Below, one piece after another: positions 35,707 through 43,584 of a DNA stretch of 64,000 nucleotides. The notes beneath the pieces are model-generated. The model ran no database searches. It saw nothing but the letters and a program-made list of their open reading frames with translations, and was not told where the DNA came from. Both the position numbers and the translations under genes were made by a program. The DNA is taken from positions 124,001-188,000 of the forward strand of contig JAPWKG010000007.1 in NCBI GenBank assembly GCA_028283625.1, given 5' to 3'. Origin of the DNA: Acidobacteriaceae bacterium (GTDB lineage: Bacteria; Acidobacteriota; Terriglobia; Terriglobales; Acidobacteriaceae). The first letter of the stretch is position 1; the number at the start of each line of letters is the position of its first letter.

Positions 35707-35736
35707 CTTGCTGTTCTGCGTAAGGTGCGTGCCGAG

Positions 35737-36399
35737 TTACTTCTTCGGTGCTGCGCCCGTACCAGCGGTGGGGCGGTGCGGGGTGGGGGCCGAAGGCGCC
35801 GGAGCAGCAATACCCGAGCTGACGTTGTAGGCGTTGATCACGGCCTGGGTGATGTCGGTCGGAGCGGCGAACCACAGAACCGGGTTCGGCGACTGCTGGT
35901 TGCCACCCACGTTCATCATCAGGGTGAAGCCGTTGTCCTGTGCATACTTCACAGCGGCAGCGCCCACCTTCTGGGAGATCTTGCCGAGGGCGTCCTGGAT
36001 GTCAGCCTGGTAGGAGTTCTGCGCATCTTCCGCATCGCGGTTGAGCTGCTTTTCCTTCGTGTCGATTGCCTTCATGCGGCTGGCGCGCTCTTCATCGGGC
36101 GTGCTGGCCGGCAGAGCCTGAAGCTGCTTCTTGAGCGAGTCCACTTCAGCTGCGAGCGCGTCGATCTGGCTCTTCTTCGGCTCGTACTTCTTCTGGATGT
36201 CGGCAAACGCCTTCTGGCCTTCGTTGGTAGCCACTACGGCCTGTTCAAAGGCAATGATGGCAACCTTTGCAGGAATCGCTTCCGGCTTGACGTCAGCAGC
36301 GGCAGCAGGAGCCGCCGTGGTGGCTGCGGGAGCCTGGGCGGCGGCATAGGTGGAGGTAACAAGGCCTGCGGCCAGGGCGAGAACAAGCTTGCGGTTCAT
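35737..36399 (-). CDS. OmpH/Skp-like periplasmic chaperone
   Basis: This 220-residue protein has a signal peptide (MNRKLVLALAAGLVTSTYAAAQ) and an Ala/Pro-rich stretch, then the Skp opening KVAIIAFEQAVVATNEGQKAFADIQKKYEPKKSQI. A long charged coiled coil (~75-160, rich in Lys, Gln, Ala) forms the tentacle, followed by a closing strand AVKYAQDNGFTLMMNV with LWFAAPTDITQAVINAYN, as in OmpH. It should hold unfolded outer-membrane proteins in the periplasm. It is longer than E. coli Skp (161) because of Ala/Pro-rich termini. GAAGGAG lies before the ATG. bamA and lpxD, usual neighbours, are absent here. Confidence 0.85.
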   Translation of the reverse strand: MNRKLVLALAAGLVTSTYAAAQAPAATTAAPAAAADVKPEAIPAKVAIIAFEQAVVATNEGQKAFADIQKKYEPKKSQIDALAAEVDSLKKQLQALPASTPDEERASRMKAIDTKEKQLNRDAEDAQNSYQADIQDALGKISQKVGAAAVKYAQDNGFTLMMNVGGNQQSPNPVLWFAAPTDITQAVINAYNVSSGIAAPAPSAPTPHRPTAGTGAAPKK

Positions 36400-37607
36400 T
36401 GAGTGTTGAAGCTCCTTCAAAAGGTCCAGCGGACAAAGAAATAGAGGATGGCCGTATGCAGCAGCGGCTGAATCGCGGTACCGCTCAGGCGCCCGTAGCT
36501 TACACCCCGGGAGAAACAGTGGGTGGGCGCGAGACTCGAAACGGCTGAGCACGATTATAGGAGCGGCTCGGTATTTGGGCAACGCGCGGAGAGGAGTGTT
36601 TTTCGTGAAAATTGCACGGAAATCGATCGTGATCTCCCAAAAAGCGGAGGCAGAATCGCCGGTTTTCCGGATTTATAGAATCTTGAAGTGTAGGTCGGCA
36701 CTGTAACGGGTTGTAGTTTGAGTGGTTTGCGAAAAGCGGCTGTTTGGTACGCGGATTGCAACAGTGTTTAGCGTTCGGCAGTATCCGACGTTCAACGACG
36801 GGCAACACTGAACAAGTTCTCAACCGGGATACGAGACGCACCCACGAGGAAGCGCCGCCCAACCGAGAACTTCTAGAGGCTTACTCTCCCAACGATGGAC
36901 GAGAAGCTGATTTCTGGAGGCCAGTGACTGGCCATACGAAGAGCGGGGGCCGTCTTCCGGGGAGGGGAGATGGCCCTTGCTTATTCCGGCGAAGTTGCCG
37001 GAGGAACTCTTTACTTGCATCCTGAGGTCTACGGGCGTACTATCATCTCGTTCGCAGCGCGTGAAGCCTGCTAGACCCCAAACGAAGACTTGGTGCTGCA
37101 AGAGACGGTTGCTCTCAGGGAGAGCAACGGGAGCGGCGGAACCACCAGAAGGGTCCCATCGGCGGCCAACAGAGAAAGTCGCCAAACGAATACTAGGGTC
37201 TCCAACGAAGAATCCAGATCGAAGCTTTTGTGGTTTTGCCGAAGCAGGCATAGTTTCAGTGTGTATCGCTGAAGGGAAAAGCTGAGAGGTGGGGAGAAGG
37301 GAGCGCGGTCCAGTCCATCGGAGCGCGTGATTCGGAAACAAACAGTGCAGTAGGGGCCTCGCCGGTCCGGTAACGGATAACAAGGCGAAGCAGGCCTGGA
37401 AGTTCAGGCGGTGAGGAAGCGGTACTCCGAGCCGACCGTCATTCCGGGCACGATGATGGGCAAGCCGTATTGACGACCAGGAAGACGATTGATTTTGAAT
37501 CACGTTGAACTTCGCGCGACCGGGTTCCTGACGCTGTCGGAAGACAGCGGAAGACGGAGCCGGACGGGTGCGGCATGGCGTTTGCGGCAAGAGGAAAACA
37601 CAGCATC
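36400..37607 (+). ncRNA. gene-free 1.2 kb with a candidate large structured RNA / long leader (core ~36.76-37.55 kb)
   Basis: No credible protein gene lies here. Reading the plus strand, many self-complementary elements occur: a 7-bp pairing 36762-36768/36804-36810; an 8-bp pairing 36814-36821/36865-36872; 36919-36933 (6 bp, TGA loop); 36943-36980 (16 paired positions including G-U); 36985-37002 (6 bp); 37026-37077 (11 bp with one bulge); 37108-37128 (9 bp, AGG loop); 37355-37396 containing a TCCG-GTAA-CGGA tip; and 37532-37549 (7 bp closed by GGAA). Two GNRA-type tips suggest a folded RNA. The sequence is purine-rich on this strand and ends 59 bases before the next gene. I do not find RNase P, tmRNA, SRP or group II domain V signatures. 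Identity unknown. Confidence 0.5.
36756..36784 (+). promoter_or_regulatory. possible promoter of the structured RNA
   Basis: TTGCAA and CAGTAT are spaced by 17 bases. The -10 is weak (lacks the leading T), and part of it overlaps the first inverted repeat, so this is tentative. Confidence 0.25.
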
Positions 37608-38750
37608 ATGTCAGAGCAGAATCTTGTAGACGCCGCACAGATGGCCTTTGCGGACGACGATTTTGGCGGTGGGGATTTCGACTCCGCAGGCGATAGCGAC
37701 TTCGACCAGGCTGAGGGAGCAGACGGGCAACCGGCACCGGGCATGGGGCAGAGCAAGAGCTCACGCCGTAGACGCCGGAAGCGCAAGAATAAGATTGCAG
37801 GTCAGAGCCCGACTCAGGGCGAGGCTGCTGCTGAGGGGGGAGCTGCTCAGCCGACCATCGTGATGGAAGGCGAAAGCCTGGCCATGGCTGGTGCGGCTGC
37901 GCCGGCACCGGCTGCAGGTGGGCAGGGCAATGGCGGTGGTCAGCAGGGTGCTGGCGCTGGCGGCGCAACCGCAGGCAAGCGTTGGAAGAAGAAGTTCCGT
38001 GAGCGTGAGCGCCGTCCGCGTTCGGAGAATGCGGGCAATGATTTCCGCGGCGAGTCCAATCACAACGGTGGCGGCGGGTATGGCTATAACCGCAACCACG
38101 GTGGTGGACGTCCGGATAACTTCGGCAATCTGATTTCCGGGTTCAAGCGCAAGCAGAAGAACCAGCCGAAGGAGCGCGGATTTGTGGGACCGATGGACCA
38201 CAGCTATCGCGAGGCCCAGGGCAATCTGGATAACGCACCCCCTTCGACGATTAACCTGAACGGTAGCCGCCGTCAGGGGCGTCCGCAGGGTGATGGCCAG
38301 CCGATCGATTACAACGCACCGCGCGCGGTGCCGATTCCTGAAGACGCGCAGACGCACATCTACTTCTTTATTGAAGAGCTGTTCATCGTTGCGAAGATCC
38401 AGGAGGCAGCGCGCAAGCAGGGTGTGAAGGTCGCCTTCCTGAAGAACGAGAAGGAGTCCATTGAGCAGCTGGTGAGCGGTGGGGAAGAGAACAAGCCTGC
38501 GCTGATTGTTTTCGATCTGAACAATGCCAACGCCAAGCCGTTGACCACGATTCCGAAGCTGCGCACAAAGCTGAAGCGTTCGGTTTCGATCGTGGGCTAC
38601 CTCTCGCACCTGCAGGGTGACCTGAAGGTCAAGGCGATGGAAGCGGGATGCGATGTTGTGATGCCGCGCGCGGCGTTTTCGCAAAACGTACCGAACCTGC
38701 TGCGCCGCTACGGTGCGGAAGAGAACGACGAGATCAACTACAACTACTAG
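37608..38750 (+). CDS. Arg/Gly-rich disordered protein with degenerate receiver-like C-terminal domain
   Basis: The 380-residue protein has an acidic, Gly-rich N-terminus, a basic patch (SSRRRRRKRKNK), Ala/Gly/Gln-rich linkers and another basic RGG-like region with WKKKFRERERR and GGGGYGYNRNHGGGRP, all predicted disordered by composition. From ~245 a folded C-terminus resembles a CheY-type receiver: acidic pair Glu256-Glu257, a strand LIVFDLNN with Asp303 at the phospho-acceptor position, a VGYLSH strand with Ser, and VVMPRAAF where the conserved Lys is Arg354. It may be a pseudo-receiver. The composition suggests nucleic-acid, most likely RNA, binding. It lies 59 bases after a long hairpin-dense region. 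ATG 37608 chosen; ATG 37575 is in frame upstream. Confidence 0.65.
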   Translation: MSEQNLVDAAQMAFADDDFGGGDFDSAGDSDFDQAEGADGQPAPGMGQSKSSRRRRRKRKNKIAGQSPTQGEAAAEGGAAQPTIVMEGESLAMAGAAAPAPAAGGQGNGGGQQGAGAGGATAGKRWKKKFRERERRPRSENAGNDFRGESNHNGGGGYGYNRNHGGGRPDNFGNLISGFKRKQKNQPKERGFVGPMDHSYREAQGNLDNAPPSTINLNGSRRQGRPQGDGQPIDYNAPRAVPIPEDAQTHIYFFIEELFIVAKIQEAARKQGVKVAFLKNEKESIEQLVSGGEENKPALIVFDLNNANAKPLTTIPKLRTKLKRSVSIVGYLSHLQGDLKVKAMEAGCDVVMPRAAFSQNVPNLLRRYGAEENDEINYNY

Positions 38751-38767
38751 ACTCCGCTGGAGTCTAG
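38747..38767. repeat. 9-bp inverted repeat overlapping the stop codon
   Basis: Arms 38747-38755 and 38759-38767 are perfect reverse complements around GCT and include the TAG stop at 38748-38750. It directly precedes the strong terminator at 38773, giving two stacked hairpins. Confidence 0.5.
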
Positions 38768-38772
38768 AGGAG

Positions 38773-38810
38773 CAACGGCCGTGGGCGTCTTCGCCTGCGG
38801 CCGTTGTTTT
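38773..38810 (+). terminator. strong intrinsic terminator between the receiver-like gene and ruvX
   Basis: A continuous ~15-bp stem (outer CAACGGCCG/CGGCCGTTG, inner GGCG/CGCC, two G-U pairs) with a TCTT loop, followed by TTTT. Confidence 0.85.
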
Positions 38811-38834
38811 GTGGGCGCAGGTAGACTGGGGAAC

Positions 38835-39332
38835 GTGAGTACAGGCCGCATTCTTGCGCTGGATATCGGTGATCGCCGCATTGGTCTGGCGATTACCGAT
38901 GAGCTAAATCTGACCGCGCAGCCTTTGTTTACGCTGCACCGTACGACGCTGCGCGCGGATCTGAAATCGGTAGCGCGCTTCATCCGGCAGCGCGGGGTGA
39001 AGACGTTGGTGTCCGGGTTGCCGTTGAACGCGGACGGTACGGAGAGCGCGCAGGCTGGCAAAGCGAGGGCGTTTGCAGAGGAGCTGCGCGAGGCGCATCC
39101 TGAGCTGCAGCACCATTTGCTGGATGAACGGCTGACGACGCGCGAGGCGCATGAGCTTTTGAGCGATGCCGGGCATTCTCCCCGCTTTGCGGGCCGTGCG
39201 GCGCGTCTGGAGCGCAAGGACCTGATCGACCAGGTCGCGGCGGTTTTGCTTCTGGAAGCGTTCTTGTCACGAGAGAGTGGACCGGCGTTGTTGCCGGACC
39301 CGGATTCGGGTGCTGACGGCGAGCCCGTATAA
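38835..39332 (+). CDS. ruvX: RuvX/YqgF, putative pre-16S rRNA nuclease
   Basis: This RNase H-fold protein of 165 residues opens ILALDIGDRRIGLAITD with the first catalytic Asp and has the later motifs VSGLPLNADGTES and LLDERLTTREA (second acidic residue) and KDLIDQVAAVLLLE at the C-terminus. YqgF processes the 5' end of 16S rRNA and was earlier proposed as a Holliday junction resolvase. GTG 38835 is chosen because the longer ORF start at 38781 lies within the preceding terminator. A Pro/Asp-rich tail of ~15 residues is unusual. greA follows 68 bases downstream. Confidence 0.9.
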   Translation: MSTGRILALDIGDRRIGLAITDELNLTAQPLFTLHRTTLRADLKSVARFIRQRGVKTLVSGLPLNADGTESAQAGKARAFAEELREAHPELQHHLLDERLTTREAHELLSDAGHSPRFAGRAARLERKDLIDQVAAVLLLEAFLSRESGPALLPDPDSGADGEPV

Positions 39333-39400
39333 TGGAACTTCAAATCTCCCGCGCCGCCGCTGATTCCAGCGCGCCTGCGCATCCATGAGCAGATCCCGAC

Positions 39401-39874
39401 ATGCAAGACATCAAGAAGGCTCTCGAAGAGCAGATCAAGGCGCTTGAGTACGAATTGACGACCGAGCTGCCGGCGGAAATCAAGAAGGCCGTCGCGCTGG
39501 GTGACCTCAGCGAAAACGCCGAGTACCACATGGCCAAGCAGCGCCAGGAGTTTGTCAACGCTCGCCTGGGCCAGTTGAAGAAGCGTATGGGCGAGCTGGC
39601 GCTGGTCAACCTGGACAATCTTCCGAAGGACAAGGTGGGCTTTGGCTCGACCGTGATCGTATATGAAGAAGCCAAGGACCAGGAGCTGACCTACAAGCTG
39701 GTGATGAGCGAAGAGGCGGATGTGGTCAAGGGCCTTATTTCGACGACCTCTCCGATCGGCCGCGCGCTGCTGAACAAGGAAGTCGGCGATGAGGTAACGA
39801 TCATCATCCCGACGGGCAAGCGCCAAATGGAGATCAAAAAGCTTTACACCATCCACGATCCGTTGCCGGAGTAA
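39401..39874 (+). CDS. greA: transcription elongation factor GreA
   Basis: GreA stimulates backtracked RNA polymerase to cleave its transcript. The N-terminal coiled coil is seen at 1-75 with the tip motif LGDLSENAEYH carrying the acidic residues that bind catalytic magnesium, and the C-terminal FKBP-like domain with VGFGSTVIVYEE and SPIGRALLNKEVGDEV. Length 157 is typical. It starts 68 bases after ruvX and the phosphatidyltransferase gene begins 12 bases after its stop, so the three probably form one unit. Confidence 0.95.
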   Translation: MQDIKKALEEQIKALEYELTTELPAEIKKAVALGDLSENAEYHMAKQRQEFVNARLGQLKKRMGELALVNLDNLPKDKVGFGSTVIVYEEAKDQELTYKLVMSEEADVVKGLISTTSPIGRALLNKEVGDEVTIIIPTGKRQMEIKKLYTIHDPLPE

Positions 39875-39886
39875 GTAAGAGAGCCG

Positions 39887-40522
39887 ATGACCTGGACGAG
39901 TCAATTTGGTAAGGCCTGCGGCTGGTTGCTGCAGAAAATTGTGAATGGGCTGGCGCTGTCGAAGATCTCGCCCAACACACTGACGTTTATTGGGCTTCTG
40001 ATCAATGTGCTCGCGGCGTTTTTCTTCGGTTACGCGCGCGCGGAAAACTATGTGCGGATGTTCCTGTACGCCGGTCTGGTGATTATCGGCGCAGGGCTTT
40101 TCGACATGGTCGATGGCCGTGTGGCCCGGCAGACGAATCAGGTTTCGGTCTTCGGCGCGTTTTATGACTCGGTGCTGGACCGCTACTCGGATGTGGCGTT
40201 GTTCTTCGGACTCCTGGTGTTTTATGCGCGCGGCAACCGCTACTTCTATGTCTTCCTGGTAGCGTTTGTGATGACGGCCTCGTTGATGGTGAGCTACACG
40301 CGTGCGCGCGCCGAGGCGTTGATCGGCTCCTGCAAGGTGGGCTTTATGGAGCGTCCGGAGCGCATTGTGCTGGTCATTCTGGGAGCGCTGTGCGAGCGCT
40401 GGGACATGATGCCGGCAGCGTTGTGGGTACTGGCTGTCTTCTCGACGATTACGGTCATTCATCGCATCCGGTACACGTATCTGGAGACGGAACGGCGCAA
40501 GCTGGCAGGCATCTCTGCCTGA
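39887..40522 (+). CDS. CDP-alcohol phosphatidyltransferase family membrane protein
   Basis: This is a 211-residue integral membrane enzyme with about six hydrophobic segments. The family signature is complete: DMVDGRVARQTNQVSVFGAFYDSVLDR, supplying the metal-binding Asp residues of D-x2-DG-x2-AR-x8-G-x3-D-x3-D. It exchanges CMP of CDP-diacylglycerol (or a similar donor) for an alcohol, for example myo-inositol phosphate, glycerol phosphate or serine; the acceptor is not predictable. LTFIGLLINVLAAF near residue 30 matches the first helix. It begins 12 bases after greA. The C-terminal stretch is basic. Confidence 0.88.
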   Translation: MTWTSQFGKACGWLLQKIVNGLALSKISPNTLTFIGLLINVLAAFFFGYARAENYVRMFLYAGLVIIGAGLFDMVDGRVARQTNQVSVFGAFYDSVLDRYSDVALFFGLLVFYARGNRYFYVFLVAFVMTASLMVSYTRARAEALIGSCKVGFMERPERIVLVILGALCERWDMMPAALWVLAVFSTITVIHRIRYTYLETERRKLAGISA

Positions 40523-40652
40523 GTCTGCTTGGAACGGCAGACTTCTTTTCGGCTTCGCGCATGGCGCGGGGCCGATTGCTTTTTGCATGAGCTCGCACAA
40601 ACCTGGGGCGTGGCGCGCTCCACATGCTCTGATCCCCTAAACTCAAAGCAGT

Positions 40653-41660
40653 ATGCAGAAGCAAGAAAAGCGCAAACCTGTTTTGTTGATTCATGGTGGG
40701 GCCTGGGCGATGCCGGACGAAGCCATTGGCGTGCATGAACGGGGGATTCGGAACGCATTGACCGCCGGTTGGCAGGCGCTGGAGCGCGGCGGCACGGCTC
40801 TGGATGCGGTCGAGGCCGCGATTACCGTGATGGAGGATGACGATACCTTCGACGCCGGTACGGGATCGTTCCTCACGCGCGATGGACGTGTGCAGTGCGA
40901 TGCATTGCTGATGAGCGGCAAGGATCTGAAGGCAGGTGGCGTTGCCTGTGTGGAGCAGTTGAAGAACCCGATTCAGGCCGCGCGGCTGGTGCTGGATCGC
41001 TCCCCGCATGTTTACTTTGTGGGCAGCGGAGCGGAACGCTTCGCCACGCAGCAGGGGATGCGGCTGATCGACAACATGGAGCTGGTTGTTCCCCGGGAGC
41101 AGAAGCGCCTGATGGAGTTCCAGATTGCGGAGGCGGCTGGCCATCCGGACACGACGTTCTCCGGCGCGGTGACGCAGCAGGAAGCAGCGGATGCGGTGGA
41201 CGATGCGCTGCCTGAGGCGATGCGTCTGAGCGATCCGACACTGCACTCGCACGATACGGTGGGTGCGGTGGCGTTGGATGAGTGGGGCAACCTGGCAGCG
41301 GGTACCTCGACCGGCGGTACGTTGTCGAAGGCGCCGGGGCGTGTGGGCGACTCGTCGCTGATCGGCTGTGGTTGCTATGCGGATAACCTTTCCGCGGCGG
41401 TATCGCTGACGGGCTGGGGCGAGCCGATGATGAAACTTGTGCTGGGCAAGTGGGCGGTAGACAAGGTGGCCTCGGGTGCAGCGCCTGAAGAAGCCGCGGC
41501 TGCAGCGATTCGCTACCTGTATGAGCGCCTTGGCGGCCACGGCGGCATCATTCTGCTGGGACCGGATGGCTCGATCGGCCTGGCGCACAATACGCCCCGT
41601 ATGGCCTGGGGCGTGGCCACGGACGAAGGGTTGAAGCTCGGCGTGACCTGCAACGATTGA
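40653..41660 (+). CDS. isoaspartyl peptidase / plant-type L-asparaginase
   Basis: This is an Ntn-hydrolase (T2 family) of 335 residues. It begins LLIHGGAWAMPD, and the autoprocessing site is HDTVGAVALD with the nucleophile Thr202, followed by GNLAAGTSTGGTLSKAPGRVGD and the substrate Arg-binding segment. The proenzyme is cleaved before Thr202 to give two chains. It hydrolyses beta-aspartyl dipeptides formed by protein damage and also L-asparagine. Helices ~210-240 lie upstream of the cleavage site, within a segment rich in Glu/Ala. No export signal is visible, so it should be cytoplasmic. Confidence 0.92.
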   Translation: MQKQEKRKPVLLIHGGAWAMPDEAIGVHERGIRNALTAGWQALERGGTALDAVEAAITVMEDDDTFDAGTGSFLTRDGRVQCDALLMSGKDLKAGGVACVEQLKNPIQAARLVLDRSPHVYFVGSGAERFATQQGMRLIDNMELVVPREQKRLMEFQIAEAAGHPDTTFSGAVTQQEAADAVDDALPEAMRLSDPTLHSHDTVGAVALDEWGNLAAGTSTGGTLSKAPGRVGDSSLIGCGCYADNLSAAVSLTGWGEPMMKLVLGKWAVDKVASGAAPEEAAAAAIRYLYERLGGHGGIILLGPDGSIGLAHNTPRMAWGVATDEGLKLGVTCND

Positions 41661-41724
41661 GAAGTTGGTAAAGAAGTGTCTTGAAGGCGGATAAGGGGGG
41701 CCATGCGGAGCATCACAGTCGTGC

Positions 41725-42444
41725 ATGAAGACCTGTTTCGTTCTTGCATTCGCCTTCCTTGGCGCCGTGATGCCGCTGGCGGCACAGACCAGCGATTTTC
41801 CCGGTGCGTCTGATTTTCCTGAAGTGCACCGTCCGCCTGACTCGTTCCTGATCGGCGCAAAGCGCGTGGATCTGGACGAGTTTGCGATCCCGGTTGGACC
41901 GGTGGAGCGCGGAGGCCCGGCGCATCCGGGCAAGGCGCTCCATGCCACCGGCAGTATCGATTACCTGGCCTACTCCGGGCCAAAGACGACTTCCTCGCTG
42001 GCAACCTATACGGGACTTGCCGCGCAGTTGCGCAATGAGGGCTTTACGGAGGTCTACAGCTGCTCGCGCGCCAGCTGTGGCTCCGCGTTTACGCTCGATA
42101 ACCTGCTGTCGCAGCCGCTGGTGGACTCTATCCACACCGGTGACTGGGGGCATTACCTGATCGACGATCTGGATTCGACGACGGACGACAGCCGCTACGG
42201 GGTCTTTCAGCGCGGCGGCGTGTATTACCTGGTGCTGGCATCGCTTGGGTCGGGATATCGCTCGGGCTCGCTGCTGATTCGGGTTGCGCAGCCCCCGGCG
42301 GCCTCGGTTCTGGCCGAGACTCCGGCAGCGGCCGATAGCTCTGCGCAGGGCAATGCTCAGAGCTCGGCCAGCAGCGCCACGCAAAGCGCTCAGCAGACGC
42401 TTCGGAGCAAGGCGCGCGGCTGGCTGACGGGGCATCCGCAGTAG
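41725..42444 (+). CDS. secreted protein, possibly DUF4892-like
   Basis: This 239-residue protein has a signal peptide (MKTCFVLAFAFLGAVMPLAAQ). The mature core (~45-190) has the pattern LATYTGLAAQLRNEGFTEVYSCSRASCGSAF, in which two nearby Cys may pair, resembling DUF4892 proteins of the OmpA-associated type; the resemblance is from memory of the motif and is tentative. YYLVLASLGSG follows. The C-terminus (~190-239) is Ala/Ser/Gln-rich with no obvious domain. It stands alone, ends before a 9-bp hairpin, and is followed by a 49-residue gene. Confidence 0.55.
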   Translation: MKTCFVLAFAFLGAVMPLAAQTSDFPGASDFPEVHRPPDSFLIGAKRVDLDEFAIPVGPVERGGPAHPGKALHATGSIDYLAYSGPKTTSSLATYTGLAAQLRNEGFTEVYSCSRASCGSAFTLDNLLSQPLVDSIHTGDWGHYLIDDLDSTTDDSRYGVFQRGGVYYLVLASLGSGYRSGSLLIRVAQPPAASVLAETPAAADSSAQGNAQSSASSATQSAQQTLRSKARGWLTGHPQ

Positions 42445-42455
42445 GGTCGAATCTG

Positions 42456-42483
42456 CCCGGGCGGCCACCCGTCGCCGCCCGGG
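42456..42483. repeat. 9-bp GC-rich inverted repeat
   Basis: CCCGGGCGG (42456-42464) and CCGCCCGGG (42475-42483) are perfect reverse complements. No T-run follows, so it could be a factor-dependent terminator or an mRNA stabiliser. Confidence 0.4.
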
Positions 42484-42539
42484 AAGCATCTGACCTTCCT
42501 ACCGGAGAGCTGCGCGCGCCGGCCGAGGGAGGGAAGACG

Positions 42540-42689
42540 ATGCGTCGTGTGATTTTCTGGGGTGTTGTGATTTCAGGCGCCGTCGCGGCGGCGTTGATGT
42601 ACAAGCGCGGCGAAAGCCTCGGTACGATAGCTAAAGACGTTTCGCGCCGACCGGTGCGCTCCATGGTACGGGAGCTGCGCTCGGTCTAG
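42540..42689 (+). CDS. 49-residue predicted single-pass membrane protein
   Basis: The frame opens at ATG 42540 right after AGGGAGGG and ends at TAG 42687-42689. Residues 4-20 (VIFWGVVISGAVAAALM) form one hydrophobic segment, followed by a basic tail (KRG, KDVSRRPVR). Such small proteins are often missed because of size. It ends 18 bases before the endonuclease III-like gene, with which it may be co-transcribed. No function can be inferred. Confidence 0.5.
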   Translation: MRRVIFWGVVISGAVAAALMYKRGESLGTIAKDVSRRPVRSMVRELRSV

Positions 42690-42707
42690 CGCCTGACGCA
42701 CGATCGC

Positions 42708-43472
42708 ATGGCCGAGCTGTTTACTCAACCCGAGGATCTTGCTGCTCTCCGTCGTCCGTTGACGCCGGAACAGGCGGATAAACTGCCGCACCTTCACCGT
42801 CTGCTGTTGGGCTATTACGGTACGCCTCCTGAGCGAAAGCCGTGGGATCCGCTGACGCAGCTGATCTACTCGCTGCTGAGCGGCCGCACGAAAACGCCGG
42901 CCTCGCACCAGGTCATGCGGGAGCTGGAGCGCGCCTTTCCCGGAGCCGGCCCAGGCCACTGGGAGCCGGTGCGTGATGCGCCGGTGGCTGAGCTTGAGCG
43001 TGCGATCCAGATTGTGACCTTTCCGGAGCAGAAAGCGCCGCGGCTCAAAGCGCTGCTGGAGCAGATCTCGGTCAGAACCGGCGCGCTGTCGCTGGATTTT
43101 CTGCACCGCTACCGCACGGAGAAGATCCGCGATTGGCTGGAGCAGTTTGAGGGCGTGGGGGCGCAGGTCTCCGCGGCGGTGGTGAACTTTTCCACCTTGC
43201 GGCGGCGCGCGTTGTGCGTGGATGCGAATCATCTGCGGGTCATCCAGCGTTTGTGCGTGGTGCCGCGTGCCGACGCTGCCACGACGGAAGAGCGTTTGAT
43301 GCGGCTGGTGCCCGAAACCTGGGATGCGGAGATGCTGGATCAGCACCACTCCCTGGTGAAGATTCATGCGCAGACGCTCTGTAGCTTTGAACAGCCAAAG
43401 TGCGAGCCGTGCCCGTTGCTGAAGCTCTGTCCGACCGGCGAACGCAACCTTGCGGAGCTGAAGCTGCGCTAA
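42708..43472 (+). CDS. HhH-GPD base-excision protein, endonuclease III-like, lacking the lyase lysine
   Basis: This 254-residue helix-hairpin-helix DNA repair protein carries a complete [4Fe-4S] ligand set Cys225-x6-Cys232-x2-Cys235-x5-Cys241. The HhH loop is FEGVGAQVSA: aligned to E. coli Nth LPGVGRKTA the catalytic Lys120 is Gln153. The catalytic Asp (Nth D138) is kept as Asp172 in LCVDANHLRV. So it may be a monofunctional glycosylase or have shifted substrate, but AP-lyase activity of the Nth type is not expected. The N-terminus LSGRTKTPASHQV also differs from Nth LSAQT. True Nth may be elsewhere in the genome. Confidence 0.8.
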   Translation: MAELFTQPEDLAALRRPLTPEQADKLPHLHRLLLGYYGTPPERKPWDPLTQLIYSLLSGRTKTPASHQVMRELERAFPGAGPGHWEPVRDAPVAELERAIQIVTFPEQKAPRLKALLEQISVRTGALSLDFLHRYRTEKIRDWLEQFEGVGAQVSAAVVNFSTLRRRALCVDANHLRVIQRLCVVPRADAATTEERLMRLVPETWDAEMLDQHHSLVKIHAQTLCSFEQPKCEPCPLLKLCPTGERNLAELKLR

Positions 43473-43584
43473 GGGAACCCGCAGCCGGCGGCGTCCACGT
43501 TGACGCTGGCAGTTCCGTGCCGTGAGGGAATCGTGCACGCCGGTGAGGAAAAAAGGGTGCGCGAAGACTACACTGGAGTTTGTC

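Noticed and set aside
36820-37590. 256-residue open frame on the minus strand opposite the hairpin-dense region
   Set aside because: It lacks any recognisable domain, has no good ribosome site, and its sequence is low in hydrophobic periodicity. A purine-rich plus strand depletes the minus strand of stop codons, which explains the length.
36750-37600. RNase P RNA, tmRNA, SRP RNA or group II intron
   Set aside because: I looked for GAGGAAAGTCC, the tmRNA start and tag pattern, the SRP GGAAGGAAGCAGCC loop and domain V of group II introns, and found none. A formal covariance search is still needed.
38747-40600. 617-residue minus-strand frame across ruvX, greA and the phosphatidyltransferase
   Set aside because: It covers three well-supported plus-strand genes and their intergenic hairpins, with no recognisable fold.
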